Shown: positions 10,899 through 21,729 of the stretch, piece after piece
Layout: each line of letters begins with the position of its first letter
How positions within the stretch are numbered: position 1 is the stretch's first letter
Source: Podarcis raffonei
Lineage: Eukaryota; Chordata; Lepidosauria; Squamata; Lacertidae
NCBI RefSeq assembly: GCF_027172205.1
Contig: NC_070605.1
Location: forward strand, 42,123,804-42,187,803
Direction: 5' to 3'
Length of the DNA stretch: 64,000 bases
Made by a program: the position numbers and the translations under genes
Notes under the pieces: model-generated
Database searches by the model: none
Seen by the model: only the letters and a program-made list of their open reading frames with translations
What the model was told of the DNA's origin: nothing

Positions 10899-13800
10899 CT
10901 CTTTCCTAACAAGTCGTCTCCTGCATTGTGGAAGACCAGCACACATATACCATACCTTGTTATAAAATTGAAGATGAGTGCCCTCTGGTGGCTTATCAAA
11001 ACTAACTGGTGTCTCATCAGCTTCACTTGATTGAGACTTTGGGCTGACAGGAGTGGATGGAGGGCTGTTAAATGGAGAAACCATTACTTTTAGGCCAGGG
11101 CTTTTCGGAGAAGCTCCTGGCAGCAGGGCAGCTGGAGCAAATGCCAGATTGGCCTGCAAAGAGAAGAAAACAGTTGTGCCTCAATATTATCACCCCACCT
11201 ATTACCAAAAGTTTGTTCTGGATGTGAAGTACACTTAACAGATTAATATATTAACACACATGTTCTCAACTGTTTGTCTTAACTCAGAACCCAGGTCTCA
11301 ATGCCACACCAATCGCTGTCACTGGACACATGCATTTGGTGGTGGCAAGTTCCCATTGGCCCTGGTGGGTTGGAAGGCAGAGAGATCAATGGTAGATGGA
11401 GCCAGAGCAACCAGCAGGCAAGGCCAGCCCCCCTTCCTCTCTCTGCTGAGTTCTACAGAGGCTACACTGAAACTCAGGAGGAAGAAGCTGACAGACAGTG
11501 CTCCATTCGTCCTTATGGACCAACTTGCGCTGTATACAGAAGTACCTCTTGGAATCCTGTTCGCTTTTTCATGTGAGGCATGGAGCCTATGGCCTTCATC
11601 AATCCCCACCAGCATAGCCAATAGTCAGGGATGATGGGAGTTGTAGTCCAACAACATCTGCAGGATCAGAGGTTCTCTACCCGCCCCACCCCAAGCTTCC
11701 AGAATGACCTACTGCCCGCCATTTGGAAATTACTATTGTTTAACATGACTGTAGGGGGAGCCCTTGCTCTTAAAACATTTGTTTAAACAGCAAATGTATC
11801 TAACAGTGACATTGTTAACAAATTATCTGTAGAAGAGAAGATATGGCAGGATAGTTTCCCTTCCCAAATAGCTGGATCCAAAGACTATTCTTGTGTCAGT
11901 GAAAGCCTGAAGCATTTTCCAGCCCCTCAGCCAAGAGAATATATCTTCAGTGGCTTGGCACAGGGAGCTTGTGAACAAAGCCATAATAATATTAGATTTA
12001 AATCTCTCTATCCATCTTCATCAAGAGAATGCTCCTAAGCTTCCAGTGTTGTGAAATCTTTCTCACTTCCCGTCCAGATGACTACCAAAAATACCACAGG
12101 AGAAAAGCATGTGGTTGTGATGTTGTTCATGTCTGAATCCCCAGATAATGCAGCTGTTAAGGTGACTAGTGTAGCTGAAAAACCTGGGTGTCATTAGCAG
12201 GGCAGTGATATGAGGAAGCTCATATTGCTTGGGATCCTGGAATGCTTTTGTAGTGGATTACTAGGGCCAAGTTCACAATACCAATAGCATGAGCTGGGAC
12301 AAAAACAGACGCTCTCATCTTTAACAATTAGCCACACTAGCATCAAGCAAGCATTACTGACAGAAGCAAATACCACTGCAATTTTAAAAGCACATGGAAA
12401 GTGATAAAAAGGGGAATACATGTATAGCACAGATGACTAACCCTTTTTGTCCCCAAAGCCACATTCACCCTTAGCCAATCCTCTGAGGGTCACATGCTAA
12501 TGGTGGAGATGGCTACCCCACACTCTCACATGTGTACATAACACACACAGCCCCCCTCTGCAGCTGATGTATGCTGATCAACCAAGGTGAGGGCCCCACC
12601 TCATTCATCAAATTATTGATCCCATGACAAGTTAGGGGATAATTTACATCCTATTAAGGTACTGGGCTGGGTGGTAATTTTTTTAACATTTTTTCTTTCT
12701 GCTGTGACTAACAAAATCAATGAGGTGTTTTGGGGGCCCAAAAATATTTACTTGGAGGAGCTAAGGAGCTAGCTTCCCTTGGAGTATAGGACTGCATCCT
12801 AACTTGTAATGCGTATGTAATCAGATCTTACCTGTAGCTTTTCAATTAGGGGAGAGCTTTTTACCTTAACCTTTAGAGGTTGTGAAGCATTTGGAGATGG
12901 CTTCTGTAGAAGAAGAAAAAAGGAGATTGCTGCAAATAGGCAGTTTGCTATACATTAAGGCTGTGCATAAGGGATGGAGAAAGGTGGAAAAGGAACAAAA
13001 TGAGCTGTCGTTACAATCCTTCTGATAATGAATTTACCTTATAAGTCAACAGTGGCCACAACTGGGCTCCTGAGAAATAAGAGGGAAACGTCAGCATGCA
13101 TGTGGGAACCTCAAGGTGGGCAAAAGGTGGGTTCCCCAACAGTTTTAGGAGAAAAGACGGCCTGGCCTTAGCATGCTGGGCAAACACAGATGCCTTGGGC
13201 CCCTTAGGGTCTATTGCTGCCGTTTCCACCTTAGGGCAGCCCAAGGTATTTTTGCTGCCTGAGGTGAAGGCAGGGTGCTGCTGCCCCTCCATTTCATATC
13301 CAGAAGACAAGCAGTCTGGATTTTTTATTTTTATTTTTTACTTCCATACTGGTGACAGGACAGCATTCATGACTGCACTTGAGGGCAGCAGCCTAACAGA
13401 GGGTGCAGGCCAGGCCTCATGGCATACACTTGATGACTGGATATTCTACTAGTTTTGCATTTAAAAAACAACAAAAAACATTCTGATGTATTTTAAATTG
13501 TGTATTGTATGCTTTTTTTAAAAAAAAGTAAGACAATTTTTGTAGTGACAAATATAATAAATAATATAACATTGAACCATGTGTACATGTACACCCATCT
13601 TCTTCTGGAACAGCTGGGTTGTTCATAGAGATATGTGGCTTCTGTGTTCCTTTATCCTTTTAGATTAGCCTTCCCCATCTTTGTGCCCTCCAGATATTTT
13701 GGATGACAACCTACACCAGCCCCAGCAAGCATGGCTGTGCTGGTTGGTGCAGATGGGAAAACATATGGAGGGCACTGGTTTGGAGAAGCCTGTTCTAGAT

Positions 13801-16800
13801 TCTCAGCTAGAAAACAGTTCAGATTCTCCAAACAGACTGATGCTTATTCTAGTTGTATATGATCCAAGCAAAGCTGACATCTCATACTGTCCAGATAGAC
13901 AGAGCTGCCCTTTCATGTCCCGTATGCTACACAGCAACACTAGCCTTAACCTTAATGAGGTAGGGCACCCATAGGCTAGCCTGAAAGCTATCTTTCTTCT
14001 AGTAGTAGTGAATTTATGCAGCTGTGCCATGGCTCAGCAGTATTAGTGGTTCGTGTGGATGGAATCATGTCCCAGTGGTAGAAGGAGAGCACCAATTGTG
14101 TCTGTGCACCATTGTTTGACCTGTAATAAGACTGACTTTCCCTACTCTGTCAGCATTGAAGGATGCCATTGGGATCTAAAGTGACATAGGAAATGTGTAG
14201 CATAACAACATCGACCTGATACTCATTTAGCCAGCCAGCCCACCCATCATACTAACCTCTGGACCATTACATCTTTAGAGAGACTGACATTGCTTACAAA
14301 AGGAAAGGAAACAATAACTTCTTCAAAACACTGATACTTACTAGCTCACCATTCTGGCCAAGCTCTGCCTTGTTTGTGTGGAGAGGAAGGGAGCATGGTG
14401 GTTTTCTACGGGCTGGTTTAGTGACTGGTATCTAAAAATAGAGGAGCAGCTTATCAGTTGACAGAAGAGGAAGGAAGGAAAATCAAATGGAAAAATGCAA
14501 TCTTTATATCGGGAAAGGACCTAAGAGCAGATGGTTGGGGAAAGCTCTTGAGATGTTACTGCCTATTTAGCAGAACTCCACTAATGTCTCTCAAGACAGA
14601 TGGAGGCCAACAACAACAATCATTATTTTGCTAGACTCACCTGTCTTTTCTGTTCTGGACAAAAAGAGTATAATCATGATTTCTGTTTCCTTTTGTTTCT
14701 TGTTAGAAATATGCAATGCTTTCTCCACTCAACAAAATTACTACACTACTCTATGCTGGGCAGAAAGTGTCACAGTCACCTATTGCATAGCGTCTATAAC
14801 ATTACTGATAACAAGTGACACAACTCTCTCCACATGCCTGCGCTGTGTCTCAAGGCAAAGTAAGGAGAATAAATTGTTTTCTGAGTTCACTAGCTCCTGT
14901 GAAGCAACAAAGCTTGTTACATTTGAAAGCTTTTTCATAACTGACTGTCACCAAGCAAGACTTAAGGTGCAAAGTTATATTCACAAGTACTATCAGACTA
15001 GTTGCAAGAACTTGTAACAGTAAGGAACAAGGGGGTGAGACTCGGGGGCAATTTTGCAAGTGCCTGTGAAAATGGTATTTGCAGTTCTTGCAGCTGTAAA
15101 CTGAATGAAAATATATTAAGGAAATATACCAGCACTACAGTGGTTCCTGATTATCAGCACCTTGGAGCCCTTTATGATGCATGCTCTAATTGCATTTTAA
15201 CCTCTGCACAATACTGCTACTGCTACAAGCCCTGATCTGGTAAAAATTGTGCAGTATCCTATTAATACATCATTGATACGAAGTGGGTAAAGGTGTTACT
15301 GCTTGTATATGCATCCTTAAAAATAAACCATAGCTTGTGTGCTCTCCCATATAGGAGAGGGGGTGCTTAGCTTACAAAATAATGATGAAAATGGAAGATT
15401 TACAAACAATTAGAGATGTGTGTCTGTGTTGATAAGGCTTTTTTTTACTGGTGTCACTGGTGTTATGGAATGCACTTCTTGCTGAAGTTTTAGAGGTCCT
15501 ATCTGTACTGGCACTCCACTGGCTTTTGAAGACACACCTATTTAACACAAACGTTTCTTTGATCTCTTTGCAATGGTCTCCTATTTTAACTGCTGTGTTG
15601 TTTTAATGGGATTGTTTTGTTGCATATTTTAATTATGAATTTATTAATTTTTAAAATGATTTAATAGAATTGCTTCCTGGGGCATTTTAATTATGGTTGT
15701 TTATATTTTAATACTTGTATTGTTGGTTTTTATACTTGTAAACAGCTTAGAAGCCTATTTTGGCACTCAGTGCTTTATATATTAGATAATGCTGCTATAG
15801 ATAATACAAAACAGGCACCATAGCAATGGATTTGCTACTCTGAAGAAAGAATTAAGACAAATTAGTAAAAATAAATAAAAATGCAAATTTATTGTGTAAA
15901 AGTGTTCTAAAAATCCCAACTCAAGGCATTTTTTGCATGCAAACACACACCCTCTCTTCTTGCACTGTTGTTTTCTGAAACTGAAGATTTCATTAATTTT
16001 GTACAGTTTAGTGCCAGCAGCAATTGGCACAAAAGAAAATCTAGTTGCAGACCATTTCATCCAACAGCGAAACTAGAATAGTAATGCAAAATAAATAAAT
16101 GCATTTCTGTGATTAATAAAGCATAAGCACACATGAGTTACATTATTATTAAATTTGTATACTGCCCTTCATCCAAAGATCACAGGGTGGTTCACAATAT
16201 AAAAGTACAAAATGGGAACACAAAATACTTAACACAACAAAAACAAATCAATAGCCCCCCCTCCCACAAACACATTGCGAAGTCCATAGAATATTTTATC
16301 AGCCAAAGGCTTGGTTATAGAAAAACATTTCCCCAGGTGCCTAAAGATATGAAGGTGCCAGGTGAGCCTCTCTGGGGAGAGCATTCCACAAATGGGGTGC
16401 CACCCTCTGGGCATCTCAAGGAGGGGGCAGATGAAGAAGGGCTTCAGATGATGATTGCAGGATCTGGGTCAGTTCATATGGGTAGAGGTGGTCCTTGAGG
16501 CATTGCAATCCTGAGCCATTAAAAGCTTTATAGCAGTAGCCACAGACCCAAGGGGTGGCTGATAGGGCTACCATAATTCTCCTGGTTGGAGGGAGGCCTG
16601 GCACATGGCACAGTCACTAACACCATACCTCCCCTTTCCCAGAACCACTGTGATTGGGGTGCCCCCTGCTCTCCCCAGCTCCTGTCTTCCCAGGCACATC
16701 TTACATCCCTTTTTTTTAAAAAAAAAACAGCCAAACCCCCTCAAATTTAAAAACACACAAGTTTAAAAGTAGTTTAAAACAATTTAAAACATTTTAAACA

Positions 16801-17442
16801 ACTAGGGCAAGGCCTTTCCCAGAGAAAATGATGTTGTGTGGACAGCTCTTGCCTCCCCCCAAAGTCGCTCCCCTCAAAGGGGAGACTTCGCCACCCCAGG
16901 TAATTATATAGCCCCCACTCCCCAGGTAGATTGAGCCTAGGCAGACTTTCAGTCAGTCATTCAGCAGGGGTTGGGGTTGGTCAGGCTTCCCTAGGCCAGC
17001 CAAAGGTATGAAAATGCCAGCTTCCTCAAGAGGAAGAGGAATTCCAGCAGCTGTGGAGGAGGACCAGATGAACAGCTCGACCCCTTCGCTAATGGTCTCT
17101 GGTTCCTGCTGCCTTCGAGAGTGAAACATCAGTTCTCCAGATAGCCTGTCACTCAATTTCCCTTTCCTTTGTGGTTGAGTTTCAAACTATTTTAATGCTG
17201 CCTCTATAACAGGAAGTATTATTGTTTAGGTTTCATTATTATTGTGTTTTAATATATTTTTTGTAGTAAGCCACCCAGAGAACGTTTGTTGATGGGCAGC
17301 TATAGAAATCCACATAACAATGATAATTGTACTTCACCTCCTTTCCAGACAGAGATGACTGATCTTGGAATTTTCCTGCCAGCTTTGCAACCGAGGGAGT
17401 TGTGGACTTCTCTTCCACCATGTTGGTTCCTGATGGCTTGTC
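8835..17442 (-). CDS. RCSD1: RCSD1 (CapZ-interacting protein, CapZIP), exons 2-6
   Basis: Five exons splice in phase 0 on the minus strand: 17442-17338, 14431-14342, 12903-12832, 11153-10956 and 9455-8835. They give 361 codons plus stop. The product has an N-terminal block [11 protein letters not shown], then [13 protein letters not shown] and [11 protein letters not shown]. Next comes a Ser/Pro-rich exon with [15 protein letters not shown], then the family-defining RCSD segment [18 protein letters not shown], and an acidic, low-complexity Glu/Lys/Asp tail. This order matches mammalian CapZIP (about 416 residues, from memory). CapZIP binds the actin-capping protein CapZ and is phosphorylated by stress kinases in muscle and leukocytes. 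All five introns' visible junctions follow GT-AG. The first coding exon is not settled: a candidate lies at 35205-35155, and ATG in exon 2 (NMVEEK) is an alternative start. The C-terminal tail is shorter and divergent. CREG1 lies divergently upstream. Confidence 0.93.
10230..10437 (+). mobile_element. L2-clade LINE 3' tail
   Basis: The end 'TGTAAACCACCTTGTGATCT … GGGTGAAGGGCAG' followed by AAATAAATAAATA is the complement of the opening of the repeats at 16140, 25560 and 37790. It marks one dispersed LINE family. Confidence 0.65.
10850..10893. repeat. (CT)22 microsatellite
   Basis: A pure CT run of about 44 bases on the plus strand reads as GA on the RCSD1 transcript. It begins 62 nt inside intron 5, downstream of the exon 5 donor. 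Confidence 0.95.
10956..11153 (-). CDS. RCSD1: RCSD1 exon 5 (Ser/Pro-rich)
   Basis: This 66-codon, phase-0 exon is bounded by TTTGCAG and AAG|GTATGG. It encodes [20 protein letters not shown], then [15 protein letters not shown] and a [13 protein letters not shown] block, nearly colinear with mammalian CapZIP. The several SP motifs are candidate proline-directed kinase sites; this is known for the family and only inferred here. A long GA repeat on the transcript begins 62 nt after its donor. Confidence 0.95.
11590..11690. mobile_element. Half of a hAT-like MITE
   Basis: Contains AGGGATGATGGGAGTTGTAG followed by TCCAACAACATCTG, the right arm of the family seen whole at 61168-61305. The left arm is not recognisable. 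It lies in RCSD1 intron 4. Confidence 0.5.
12832..12903 (-). CDS. RCSD1: RCSD1 exon 4
   Basis: A 24-codon, phase-0 exon between CTTCTACAG and CTACAG|GTAAGA. It encodes [20 protein letters not shown] followed by EKLQ, matching the mammalian segment ending SSPLIEKLQ. It is too short to be noticed as an ORF, and was found by reading the splice sites. Confidence 0.92.
13676..13797. mobile_element. Degenerate hAT-like MITE in RCSD1 intron 3
   Basis: The left arm TTTGTGCCCTCCAGAT and the right arm ATATGGAGGGCACTGG are inverted copies enclosing a 'ggctgtgctgg' core. This matches the other CCCTCCAGATGTTG-type elements of the window. Confidence 0.55.
14342..14431 (-). CDS. RCSD1: RCSD1 exon 3
   Basis: A 30-codon, phase-0 exon between ATTTTTAG and CTA|GTAAGT. 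It encodes [17 protein letters not shown], then [13 protein letters not shown]. The mammalian counterpart reads [17 protein letters not shown] and LGQNGEE. An alternative GTGAGC donor eight bases earlier would break the phase, so the GTAAGT donor is preferred. Confidence 0.92.
15440..15785 (+). mobile_element. Old L2-clade LINE 3' end
   Basis: One frame reads [20 protein letters not shown] and then [11 protein letters not shown], matching the conserved C-terminal 'LWNALP … LLKTxLF' of L2-type reverse transcriptases. An AT-rich 3'UTR follows. It is heavily decayed. Confidence 0.6.
16140..16600 (-). mobile_element. L2-clade LINE 3' end
   Basis: On the minus strand one frame contains [20 protein letters not shown], the conserved L2 C-terminal motif. 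The 3'UTR ends at about 16140 with TTTGTATACTGCCCTTCATC (plus-strand view) next to a short TTATTATTAA tail. The segment belongs to the family at 10230, 25560 and 37790 and sits in RCSD1 intron 2. Confidence 0.7.
17200..17312 (+). mobile_element. LINE 3' tail fragment next to RCSD1 exon 2
   Basis: 'GTAGTAAGCCACCCAGAG' followed by 'GATGGGCAGCTATAGAAATC' is the usual form of an L2-type 3' end (…CCGCCCAGAG … GGGCGGTATA). The fragment ends about 25 nt from the exon 2 donor. Confidence 0.5.
17338..17442 (-). CDS. RCSD1: RCSD1 exon 2
   Basis: A 35-codon, phase-0 exon between TTTTTTCAG and GAG|GTGAAG. It encodes [20 protein letters not shown] followed by [15 protein letters not shown]. It aligns with the mammalian N-terminus (…RPAETN…SPSVAQLAGRFREQ). 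The alignment suggests that only a very short peptide precedes it, so exon 1 may code for just a few residues. Confidence 0.92.
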
Positions 17443-17617
17443 CTGAAAAAAGACCAGAAACAAAAATCTTGTCACTGTATGAAAAATATGGCAACCAGTG
17501 GAGATTCTGAAGTTAAAAACAATTATTATAAAGCAACAGGGGTAGTCACTTCCAGCTCTGTCAGGAAGTCTTTGAGTGATAGCCAACTAAGCTATACTCA
17601 GACTAGACCTATTGAAA

Positions 17618-17774
17618 CATGGGTGTAGCCAGGGGAGTGCAGGGGCAGCTGTCCCCCCCTAAATCAAGTCAATAAATAAAAATACTTAACTAACTGACCA
17701 ATTGTGTTGCAGATAACTCAGTTCTGCCCCCCCCAAAGTCTGCCCCTGAAAAATAAATCCTGGGTACGCCCATG
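17618..17774. mobile_element. MITE with CATGGGTGTAGCC ends
   Basis: The inverted ends CATGGGTGTAGCCAGGG and CCTGGGTACGCCCATG flank a non-coding core containing a C run. The flanking bases TATTGAAA and TATGAAAA are only roughly alike, so the superfamily is uncertain; hAT is the best guess. Confidence 0.6.
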
Positions 17775-17797
17775 TATGAAAATCAATAGACTTACAT

Positions 17798-18074
17798 TAG
17801 GGGTCAGCAAGGTTTACCTTGCCTGGGCCGGTTCATTCCAGCGGAGATCCCTCCATGGGCCAGATCATGAGAGTGCGCACCCGCGATTTCCAGCATCTGC
17901 ACAGACGCCATTTCCGGCACTGCAGGAGCGAGTCCCTGCGCTGCGCTGCGCCGGTTTAGCACAGCGCGCAGGGACTCGCTGAGCAGGCGGCCTGGTTCAG
18001 GGGGGGCTCATGGGCCAGTTAAACGACCCCTATGGGCCGCTTGTGGCCCATGGGCCTTAGGTTGCCGATCCCTG
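17798..18074. mobile_element. hAT-like non-autonomous element, 277 bp
   Basis: Flanked by a perfect 8-bp duplication ACTTACAT (17790-17797 and 18075-18082). The ends are TAGGGGTCAGCAAGG and GGTTGCCGATCCCTG. The GC-rich core contains a perfect 14-bp inner inverted repeat, GCGAGTCCCTGCGC at 17928-17941 and its complement at 17966-17979. It is non-coding, lies in the presumed RCSD1 intron 1, and shares its right end with the element at 62618-62871. Confidence 0.85.
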
Positions 18075-18082
18075 ACTTACAT

Positions 18083-18130
18083 CCATTGCTTTCAGTTGAT
18101 CTACTCTGAGTATAACTTAACAGGGCATGT
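18083..18130. repeat. Copy of a dispersed 'TCTGAGTAGAC'-type repeat
   Basis: Contains 'ATTGCTTTCAGTTGATCTAC' and 'TCTGAGTATAACTTAA'. The same arrangement (TTGA-tTCAATGGGACTTACT-CTGAGTAGAC, approximate) recurs at 22862, 24640, 27292, 31797 and 54627. Confidence 0.5.
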
Positions 18131-20211
18131 CAACCTTTGTCTATTATTCAGCATGATAATTTGACTTATTCTCTGTTGAAATGTTGGAAATCTTCTTTTG
18201 TGTGTGGGGGTGTGTGTGTTCCATATTCATTTTCAGAGTGGCTTCCTCCCTTTTCTGTTTTTATACAGGGTGAGGGAGTTTGAAGTATCCCAATAAATAA
18301 AGGTAATGTTCGGGGCAGGCGACTGGGGGGGGCAAGGCATAGTTGCAAGAAATTGGTTTGTGGGAGAGGATGGGAAACTTAAGCCCCTGCCCTGTTTGGT
18401 GTTTCCCTCCTTTAAATGCTACGTAGCCCAGGCCATTTTTACTGGCAGAACCCCTTTATGGTTCTGGAGTCCGTCTAGGGAGAAAATGTTCAAACTGGGG
18501 GAAGGGAAAGACACCCCCCCACACACAATGTGACCCATATTAAGAGCCCCTTGAGGTATTCTAAGAACAATAGCTAAGTGGCGCAGTACAAAAAGGAAAG
18601 GGACCACCAGGCCCACTCTGGATCTCCTGCAATTCAAGCACTGTTTAAAACTGCTTGAGGGGGAGAGTTATTGGCAGGAGAGAATTGGCAGGCAGTAGAA
18701 AGGTTAAACAACTCCCACCCCCTTACCCTCCAATTCTTTCCTGCAAGAGCTGGGAACTCTCTGTTTCCCTCATAACTTCTATTTCCGCCCATATTGTTCC
18801 CTATGTGTGAGAAAGAGGTTTGTCCTTCAATTCACAGGAGGCAGCTAGCATACCATTCTAAGATTAGACAAGAGCAAACTAGCTATGGACCGTGGCCTGC
18901 AGGATTGGCAGCTGCAGATGCTCAGATTATGCTCCCAAATATCACAATTAAAGGAAAACCTTTAAAACAGAAATGCATATACTAGGGTAACGTGTGCATA
19001 TGCACACGTTACTGAAAATAGCATTAAAATGTATCATATTAGGGAAAATAATTTTGCAAAAATGTGTACAATAGGCAAAATTATTTATAAACATATGTGG
19101 GTTTGGCTAAATTAGGACTAAAATGCCAATGAATTTTTATGAAGAAAGACTTAAAAAAATAAGTCACCAACTGATCTGGAACTTAAAACTGGAAAAATGA
19201 GAAACTGAAACTGACAGATTTGCCCATTCCCAGCTGCTACTTCATTTTAACAATCTTGAGATTGTTCCAGGTTGGGTCTCTATATCTCTGTAGTATTAAT
19301 ATTTGACCTCACATTTGCCCTCTTTCTGAGAATCACAACCATATCTCTGAGTTCTCTGTCTGATGATGATTGGATAACTATTTAAAGTCCCCAACAACAG
19401 CAGAGCATTACACCAAAGGGTTGAGGTGGGTGGAATTAGACTAGTGCAAAGTTGACAGCATAATCAGATGGAGCAGAGATGCAGCAGGGAAGGAGTGGGA
19501 CTTCATTGGAATCTTGTGCCAACCCACAAATCTGTCCTGCAACATTGCCAGCAGAACACTACACGTGCAAAAGAGGTGGCATAAACATTCCCAGTCAAGT
19601 CAGTGGATGTCCCCAAGAAACTATCCCCCCACTTTCCCTCAGAACTGCAGTAGAAGATAGGATTCCACCTAACTCTGCAGCCCATCACATCACGTCACAA
19701 AGGAAGAATCAATATGATTTTTGCCCATGGAAGTATTGCATCACTAACCACCTAGAATTGTTGGAGGATATCCACAAGTGTGCAGATCTACATATCTATC
19801 TATAGCAACTAGTAATTTGCAAGAAAGCAAAAAGCAGAGAGGAGGAATAAACTGACAGTTTTCAGTACCGGGATAAGTAAATAGAAAGCTTGATCAGGAG
19901 TTGGGATGAATAGCAAAGTAGTCAAGTTTCCAAATGACACCAAATTATTCACAGGAAGATTACATCCCAAGCAGACTGAGAAGAACTCAACAGATCTCTA
20001 CATATTGGATGACTGCCAACAAAATGGCAAATGAGATTAAACATAAGTGAGTGCAGACTGATATATCCCGGTACAAAAAAAGAGAGAAGAAAGAATAATC
20101 TAAATTGACTATAACCACTCAGGAAAAATGATTCTGAATCACTGAAAGTGTTAGCTCCATGTGTTGCACCAATGCTAAAATGAATATTCAGAAATGAAAA
20201 TAATACCATTA
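18131..20211. other. Non-coding stretch, presumed RCSD1 intron 1
   Basis: I see only short chance frames and no recognisable exon. The frame of 108 codons at 19479-19805 resembles no family and has no splice context. Confidence 0.6.
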
Positions 20212-20436
20212 CAGTGGTACCTTGGGTTACATACGCTTCAGGTTACATGCGCTTCAGGTTACTGACTCCGCTAACCCAGAAATAGTACCTCGGGTTAAGA
20301 ACTTTGCTTCAGGATGAGAACAGAAATCGCGCTGTGGCGGTGTAGCAGCAGCAGGTGGCCCAATTAGCTAAAGTGGTGCTTCAGGTTAAGAACTGACCTC
20401 CAGAACGAATTAAGTACGTAACCAGAGGTACCAGTG
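20212..20436. mobile_element. Tigger/pogo-like MITE, copy A
   Basis: Ends CAGTGGTACCTTGGGTTA and the complement of CACTGGTACCTCTGGTTA, with TA on both sides (20210-20211 and 20437-20438). TA duplication and the CAGTGGTACCT terminus fit the Tc1/mariner-pogo group. There is no open frame. Three further copies are in this window. Confidence 0.82.
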
Positions 20437-21696
20437 TATATAAATCTACACTTGTGCCATGCTGTATGCAGCTCTGATTGCCCCATCTCTAAAAATATAC
20501 CAATGAATTGGTGTGGTACAGGAAGGGGTATCTAGAATGATCAAGAAGCGGAACATTTTCTGCACAACGAACTGCTTAAAAATTGGAGTTTTAATTATTA
20601 ATATTGTGGACAGTTACAGCAGCCTCATACCAAGGTAGACTATCAGGTCATATCTGCATGCAGTTTAAGCACATATAATACACCTACTACACAACTTTCT
20701 TTTCATAGATGAGACTCTTGTGTAAGAAACAGAAAATAGTCTAATTTGTATATGGTTCCTACCTAAAATTTGTGTTTCTTTAATTTTAGTCTAATGTGTC
20801 TTTAATAATAATAAACATGTGCTTTTGTACATCTGATATGTACCATGTAGGTATCATACACAACAGGCTGAAACTACTATATTTACAAAAATATGCCGGA
20901 TAGTAAGAGCTGGAAAAACAGAGTCACACAGCTCTCAACAGCCAGTATCTTAAACACAGTAACGGTGACAATATTTGCAAAGGATAGCTTATTAACATAA
21001 TCCCTCTTAGTAAAAAAAAAAAAGTTGCAATGGAAAAAAAATTCATCCAGCTGCATCTGTGAGTGTCAGGGAAAGACACTCAGAGGAAGTGGGCCTTGTT
21101 CCCACAAGATAGTGGAATGACCCTGAGGCTAGCTTTATCAAAACTTAAGTTTTTCTCTTCTCTTTAACTTTTCCTTCCTTCTAGAATAAGCAGTCTCATT
21201 TACAAACAGTGAAGGAACAAGAAGATTGATACTGCTTTACAATTCTTAAAATAGTTGAGAGGTATTTAAACATTGGAAGAACAAGGGCCAAGACTACAGA
21301 TAGCTTGAAGAAGGACCACAGTTTATGGTCATATATGGTATATTGCACATTCTGAAAAGTTAACAGACATCCGGTTAGCTACAGGCCAGGCCAAACCTGA
21401 TATTTTTGAAGCAACTTGGTTCCTTTCATGTCCTTTAATTGTCTGTGGACAGCATTAGCCAACTAGGGTCCCAGGAATCTATTGAGCATTGCTGGATTAT
21501 TTTAAAGAGAAGATATACATAATCATCCATGGTAACAAAGAACAAAAAAGACAACCAACAGAGTAAGATCCTGCCACTGCCCGTTCAAGTACATACAAAG
21601 ACCAGGGAGGGGACTGAAAAGTAAACACCAGTAACAGTCATGGATGCAAAAAGGAAGCAGCAACGCTCAAGATTCCTGGGACCCTATGATATTCAA

Positions 21697-21729
<33 letters not shown>

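Larger units (their letters stand above)
9456..10955 (-). other. RCSD1 intron 5 with LINE tail and CT repeat
   Basis: This intron of 1.5 kb has GT-AG borders. It holds an L2-type LINE 3' end (about 10230-10437, ending TGTAAACCACCTTGTGATC and AAATAAATAAAT) and the CT microsatellite at 10850-10893. I see no other gene in it. Confidence 0.7.

Noticed and set aside
18078-18086. ATGGAT|GTAAGT on the minus strand as RCSD1 exon 1 (would give M-D joined to DKPSGTN)
   Set aside because: The donor-like bases are the hAT target duplication plus a common dispersed repeat (…TCTGAGTATAAC). There is no promoter context, and it is only about 640 bp from exon 2.
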